The notes under the pieces: model-generated
What the model was told of the DNA's origin: nothing
Seen by the model: the letters and a program-made list of their open reading frames with translations, nothing else
Database searches by the model: none
Translations under genes and position numbers: made by a program
Origin: Piezodorus guildinii
Taxonomy: Eukaryota; Arthropoda; Insecta; Hemiptera; Pentatomidae
Direction of reading: 5' to 3'
NCBI GenBank assembly: GCA_023052935.1
Contig: CM041294.1
Span: forward strand, 101,067,616-101,131,615
DNA length: 64,000 nt
Part shown: positions 59,221 through 64,000 of the stretch, in pieces
Layout: each line of letters opens with the position of its first letter
Numbering within the stretch: position 1 is the stretch's first letter

Positions 59221-59683
59221 CTAAAGGGAGCAATGCAGGCTGACCCAGTTGTACAGTGGAACAACCTTGCGGGCCTATAGAGTCCTGCGCTGTAGCCGCG
59301 CTATTTCTTTTTAATCATCTGAATCGCATTAGGATCAACGGTGCAACATCTGTGGCAAGTCCTGCGTCTCTTGCGACAGTATCGGCACATGCTCCTAGAA
59401 AAGCGAGTCGTATACTAGCGATGCAGGTCTGGTTTGGAGTAATAAATGATCTAACAGGCTGAATGTAATCAATCAAGTGCGTTAATTAATCAGAGAAATC
59501 TGTTCGACAACATTAAAAAGGCAAGGATTCTGTAATCGGTAGGTAGTTTTCCTAGTTGCTATGTATGTGTTTACATAGCAGCTGAATAACGTCATTCCTT
59601 TCTGAATTCTGATTGAGTCATTATCAATTGATTTATTTTATTCTGCGTTGGTTACTGATTGAATGCATGTATTTTTATGTATT
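59221..59683. other. Balanced-composition segment between duplicated units
   Basis: Bases 59221-59470 are notably less A+T-rich than the surroundings and are open in one plus-strand frame (59256-59462) without a recognised domain. They lie between direct repeat A copy 1 and duplication E copy 2. Confidence 0.4.
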
Positions 59684-59905
59684 CATTGAGAAATTTAAAA
59701 CTTTTGGTTTACATTTTTCGTAAGACAGTTATATTCAGCTCATTTCTTTGTTTAGGACTACTCAACATGATGTCCTTCAATAAGGGTAATTTTCCAGAAA
59801 AATAAATGTCGATCATTTAATCAGGCTCAGACCTACTTTGTAATTTGGATCCAAGAGTATCTATTAATTAATATATAGCTGATCATATTTTATGTATCGA
59901 TTTAT
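59684..59905 (+). repeat. Local duplication unit E, copy 2
   Basis: Second copy of 56061-56285. Its last five bases (TTTAT) are shared with the first five of direct repeat A copy 2, so the junction looks like a microhomology join. Confidence 0.8.
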
Positions 59906-59934
59906 TATTGTTAGGCTATATCAGCCCACCATAT
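59901..59934 (+). repeat. 34-bp direct repeat A, copy 2
   Basis: Identical to 59187-59220; abuts the end of duplication E. Confidence 0.9.
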
Positions 59935-60234
59935 TTTTAAGAAAAAAAATATACGGGCTGCATCGAATATGATTTTCCACGATGTTATAGGCTTTTCTAA
60001 TTACTGAAAATCCTTAACAGGACGTATATTCAAAACTGAAATAACTATAAACGTAGTTTGGTAATTTTTTTTATATCACAATCAGAATGTTTTAAAGTTT
60101 AGTAGAATCAGGATTTGATCATACTTCCAATTTTATGAGTTAATAGTTTTTCATCTCTTACATAATATAATTATATTTTTAAGTTAATTTTTTAACACAT
60201 TCTAATTCAATGTTTGCACTTTATTCACTGATAG

Positions 60235-60370
60235 ACTGATTAACAATATGTCGATAGCTGAAATGCCGTTCAGAAGAAGGCTAAAGAGAAGCTGAATGAG
60301 AGACCTCCTCTGCTAAATTAAAGCCTAAGATGGAGTGTTGCTGGGCACTTTCCTTCTCCATGCCTACCAG
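60235..60370 (+). pseudogene. Short Jockey-like LINE remnant
   Basis: The plus strand reads AEMPFRRRLKRS, a stop, then MRDLL, and next a degraded RCCWALSFSM-like block in a shifted frame. It matches the C-terminal part of the element at 31915-32428. Confidence 0.6.
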
Positions 60371-63300
60371 GTCTGAACTCACTATTCATACAGCATATTT
60401 TCTTATTTTCCGATCGCTTTTCAAAGGCGGGAATGAAGAAATATGGAGAATTAAAAGATCACTAAGAACATCTAGGGATGGTAAGGGATGGTTACAATAG
60501 AACATCCAGGGTTAGCGACAACCATTTAAACATTAAAATCGTAAAAACTTTATGCTAAATAGGGCTAATGATGTGTTTAATAACTCCTGGTCATAATACT
60601 GGTTACAGTTACTGAAGCAGTGCGAGGAACATGAGATGCCACTGATCCATTTTGTATATTACATTCGAACCTAATTAAATATATAAAATAATATAAAAAC
60701 CCAAAATCATTAATTCATGATCAAAGTGTAATATTAATTATAATAATAATAACATAACAAAGATGTGAATATGAATATAAAAGAAAAAGGAACAAAATAC
60801 ATTAAAAAACTGTGGATATACTAACTTCATTGAGAAGTTCAAGGGCCAGTTACCTATTGTCAGATTGTGTTTAAAGCACTTACAGGGTTTTGCTGAAGAG
60901 ATTTGCCGAAACACAAGTGTAGCAATTACAGAGGTAGTGAAACTGTGACTATTTTGGACTAAGGTGTATCCAAACTAACGAAATTAGTTTCTTATTTAAC
61001 CATCTACCTACTTCCAAACTGAAACCTGTTGAACAACTAACATTAATTAGTTTTGGGTTTTCTTAGAAAAGTTGTGTTTACCGTAACCGCAATCCCTTTT
61101 TCTCTTATCTGTCCCTCCCCTAATAGCATTTCCTTCCTTCTTGAAACATAGTGAGGCATTATAATAGGGTGTAAATTCTTAGAGAGCACCTGAAGTTCGC
61201 AATTTAGCCGAAACGTTGTGCAATAAATTTTAACAAAATAGTGGTGAAGTTATATAACAGCTTACAATTTTATTGGCAGTGATGTATTATGTTTGTACGA
61301 GTTATAGAGCTTATTTAAAAAAAAAAAATCCAATTTCAGCTCATGATACTTTTTAAAATATATTTTATCTGGAACATTCACATTGTTTGTTTTGAAAAAT
61401 TTAAAATATTATTATTTCTATTTCAGAACAGGTTATAAATTAATAACATAAAATTTACTTGAAAACATTTTGTAATTAAAAATACTTTACATATTTATTA
61501 GTATATGTTTCCAATTGACGTCTGGATCTTTCCCGTTATCACTTCCTAGTTCTATTTCATGAACTGTCGATATGATACGGAAGGGAAAAGACACCCTGGC
61601 TTTCAGCTGCAGAAAAACCACTATACCGCAATACATCATTACCAGAGGGGTTACGGTCATCAGACTTCTTCCCCTGCTGATAAGGAAAACGAATCGTCTA
61701 ATAAACTGTAAAACTTAATTAATGTAATACCGCGAAGGATAATTGATTAAGGAAGGATGCTTGGGTGATCCGCGGAAGTTGATCCTAACAAGCTCTGATG
61801 AATTCCTCTCTATAACAAGGTATAATTAGTTACTTGATTCTGTAACAAATGATTACTGACATTGTTATATTATATATGTTGTTTTATTCCATCATTTTTG
61901 ATATACTCGTATTGACTAAATTATATAATTAATGACATATTCATTATTTAATTTGGGCTATTTCTCACTAATGTAATGATAAAAAATGTAGTTTATACTA
62001 CTAGAATCGGGAGAAATCTGTTGTAACTATAGCTTAACTCAAATTAGATTTAGGATTTTAAGGAATAAGAGAAACACTTTTTCGCAACACAACGTTTTTG
62101 CAAACTAATAACTTTGAAGAATTCCACCGTTTACACAGGGATTATCTATGCTCTATTTTAACCTTTCTTGCGCGAATCTGAACACATCTTCGAAAACTTT
62201 CGCTTCTCACAGGAAACTCTGTCGAATCATCGACTCTAAAGGACCAAGACGAAACACTCGCCGTAGAATTAAATGTCATAACGCAGGAGTAAGTTAAAGA
62301 ATAGATGTTGGAATAAGAAACTTTAGAGTAGAAACTTTTTACTGACTGTTTCACACCATCAATGGATGCTTGCGTTTTTGAATACCAGGAAATGCAAAGC
62401 TTCTTAGACTTTCTAAAGCTTTTAAGAATTTTCTTTTATACTTAGCGAAAGTATTTTGATTTCATGTTAAGTAGTGATACAGATCGAGTTAAATTATAAC
62501 TTAAATACTAAGCACCGGCTCATTACTTAGGCTCGATCAAGTAATTCTAATTACTGAAAGATTGTGGGCCAGGCAGCTGTTGCATCAGGTTTCTCCATCG
62601 TAATACGGGCGCAATTATTTGGTAATTGATAACTCAAAGACCACGTTATGGCAGTAGAAATTACCAGATAATGGGATTCGCTTGGTTGATTTGGCGGTAA
62701 TACGCATATTTAAATCGTTGGCCAACATAACCGCTTGGAAACATATTCGTGAACTTCTGGCTGGATAAATGTTCCCGGCAATAATTCCTTCTTCTCTACT
62801 TCTAGAGGAGGTGATCTCATGAACTCAACTGTGATCGGGGAGTATGTCAAGATTACCCGCAGACACTGAGCTTGACATATCACGTTCAGAGAACACGTTA
62901 CGATTTTGCGACTGATCGTGAACCAGCTGGTGATCGTTGGCAACTTGCAGTAGTTATAGCTTGTTTTGGCTCCAGGCAACAGCCACTATTTGTATATAAT
63001 AGGAGGCTACATGGGATTCCGTAACTTCTAGCAATTTTCGTGAAACACTGAATTGGAAACATTTTTTCTTAATAATATAAACCAGGTGAAGAAAAGGAGA
63101 AGCTTGGTATTATCGTGCTAAGTTAGGATATTTTTGAAAATAAATAACATGATAATGGAGAATGTAATATCTTAAATTATCTGTAATGGTAGGGAAAATA
63201 ACGGGGCTTAAAATAATCATATAATTACTTAATATAACTACTATTCATGGTAATTTATACAATTATGAAAATAGATGCTATAAAGGAACTGTTACTTAAA

Positions 63301-63602
63301 GTTTTGTAATAATTTATTAGCTTTTCATTATATATAATAGAAATAATTGCCTAATTCGGAATAATACTAAAATTAAAAGTATGACGTATTGTATAATATT
63401 AACTATAGACCTCATAATGTCTTGTTTTGCCTCTTTATTTCTTAAGATTAAAGTATTTAATTTGGTATCGAATGTAATAATTAAAATGTAACATAGCAGT
63501 TTGTTGAAACATTTCATTTTTATTTACAAATGTATTAAAAAAAAAAATACATCAAGTAAATGTGAAGTGTTATATAATATAATGACATGATATTCATGTA
63601 GA
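60371..63602. other. Spacer at right end of window
   Basis: No supported gene. Patches at 61510-61810 and 62510-63020 are more balanced in composition, with no recognised domain. A decayed hammerhead-like motif (CTGAAGTTCGCAATTTAGCC, then GAAACGTTG) is at 61190-61218 and is followed by AATAAA. Confidence 0.5.
61190..61218 (+). repeat. Decayed hammerhead-like end motif
   Basis: CTGAAGTTCGCAATTTAGCC, then GAAACGTTG, shares layout and flanks with the motifs at 22127, 25702 and 43558, but the stem is lost. Confidence 0.4.
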
Positions 63603-64000
63603 AAAGCTTCCCATTGGAAGCACTCTAAAATATTCTAAACTAGAAGGTCCCGGGGCCATTTCCTTTTTAGGCGCCTCGGAGGAGTATCCGGAATTGAAGA
63701 GAAAGAAAGGATCGAAACTATTGGGTTAGAGTAAGAATGGAGTTTGTCATGAAAGGATTGATACCTGGTCCGGATTGATACCAAATCAGTAACATATGGA
63801 ACATTAAGGTCTTAATGGATAATTTTATTCGTGACAAAGTAAGGAGCGTTGAGGATTTTACGAAGGATTTGGGATTCTAAGGATTGGATGCGGGAAGAAT
63901 TTGATGGTTTAGTAGAGCCCCAAAGCTCTACTCCGTAAGTCCAGATTGGTCTTATAATAGTCATGTAGATGAGCCTTTTGTAGTTCAGAGGAAGGGTTGA
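63603..64000 (-). pseudogene. Jockey-like LINE 3' end, running off the window
   Basis: On the minus strand: TLPLNYKRLIYMTIIRPIW, then TYGVELWGSTKPSNSSRIQS, then LRKILNAPYFVTNKIIH, a stop, then DLNVPYVTDLVSIRT, then PPRRLKRKWPRDLLV. It is close to 56891-57376. The 5' part lies beyond the window, so the upstream length is unknown; internal stops show it is inactive. Confidence 0.85.

Overview
The window is A+T-rich animal DNA, most likely from an insect. The evidence is a TATA box placed 30 bases before an arthropod-type TCAGT initiator, GT-AG splice signals with AATAAA polyadenylation signals, many insect-type non-LTR retrotransposon tails, three tRNA-derived SINE families, long A/T homopolymers, and no bacterial operon structure. 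The species cannot be named from what is visible.

Region 1-6482 is the main content: a nearly complete, apparently very young Ty3/gypsy LTR retrotransposon on the minus strand. Its two LTRs agree over all 446 bases present in the window; the outermost 105 bases of the left LTR lie outside. One uninterrupted 1806-residue frame carries a SAP-like motif, a coiled coil, gag, a zinc knuckle, protease, reverse transcriptase, RNase H and integrase. After the integrase GPY/F module comes a macro domain of the TARG1/OARD1 (Poa1p-like) ADP-ribose hydrolase type. Both family catalytic residues (Lys1699, Asp1740) are present. An ADP-ribosylation eraser fused to the end of a gypsy polyprotein is the most unusual thing here.

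The remaining 57 kb is largely non-coding. It holds decayed or 5'-truncated non-LTR retrotransposons: Jockey-like 3' ends near 8.7, 31.9, 37.2, 56.9, 60.2 and 63.6 kb; another RT fragment near 13.2 kb; a young LINE insertion at 27.9-28.9 kb with a 59-base poly(A); and RTE-like pieces at 29.0-29.5 and 51.7 kb. There are SINEs near 14.4, 15.0, 17.0, 19.5, 21.1, 44.2, 46.3 and 49.1 kb, two of them with exact target-site duplications. A repeat family with 12-bp terminal inverted repeats occurs at 7.4 and 55.3 kb, and hammerhead-like CTGATGA/stem/GAAA motifs are dispersed.

One host gene is well supported by architecture. It has a TATA+initiator promoter at 34457-34489, a short exon ending in GTGAGT, an intron of about 1.6 kb, and a terminal exon (36159 to about 36550) with AATAAA. 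It encodes a small protein with a charged N-terminus and one C-terminal membrane segment, but its two coding halves lie in different frames. Two weaker exon candidates are at 45060-45220 and about 41650-41835. The element genes and the host gene show no functional link; they are neighbours only.
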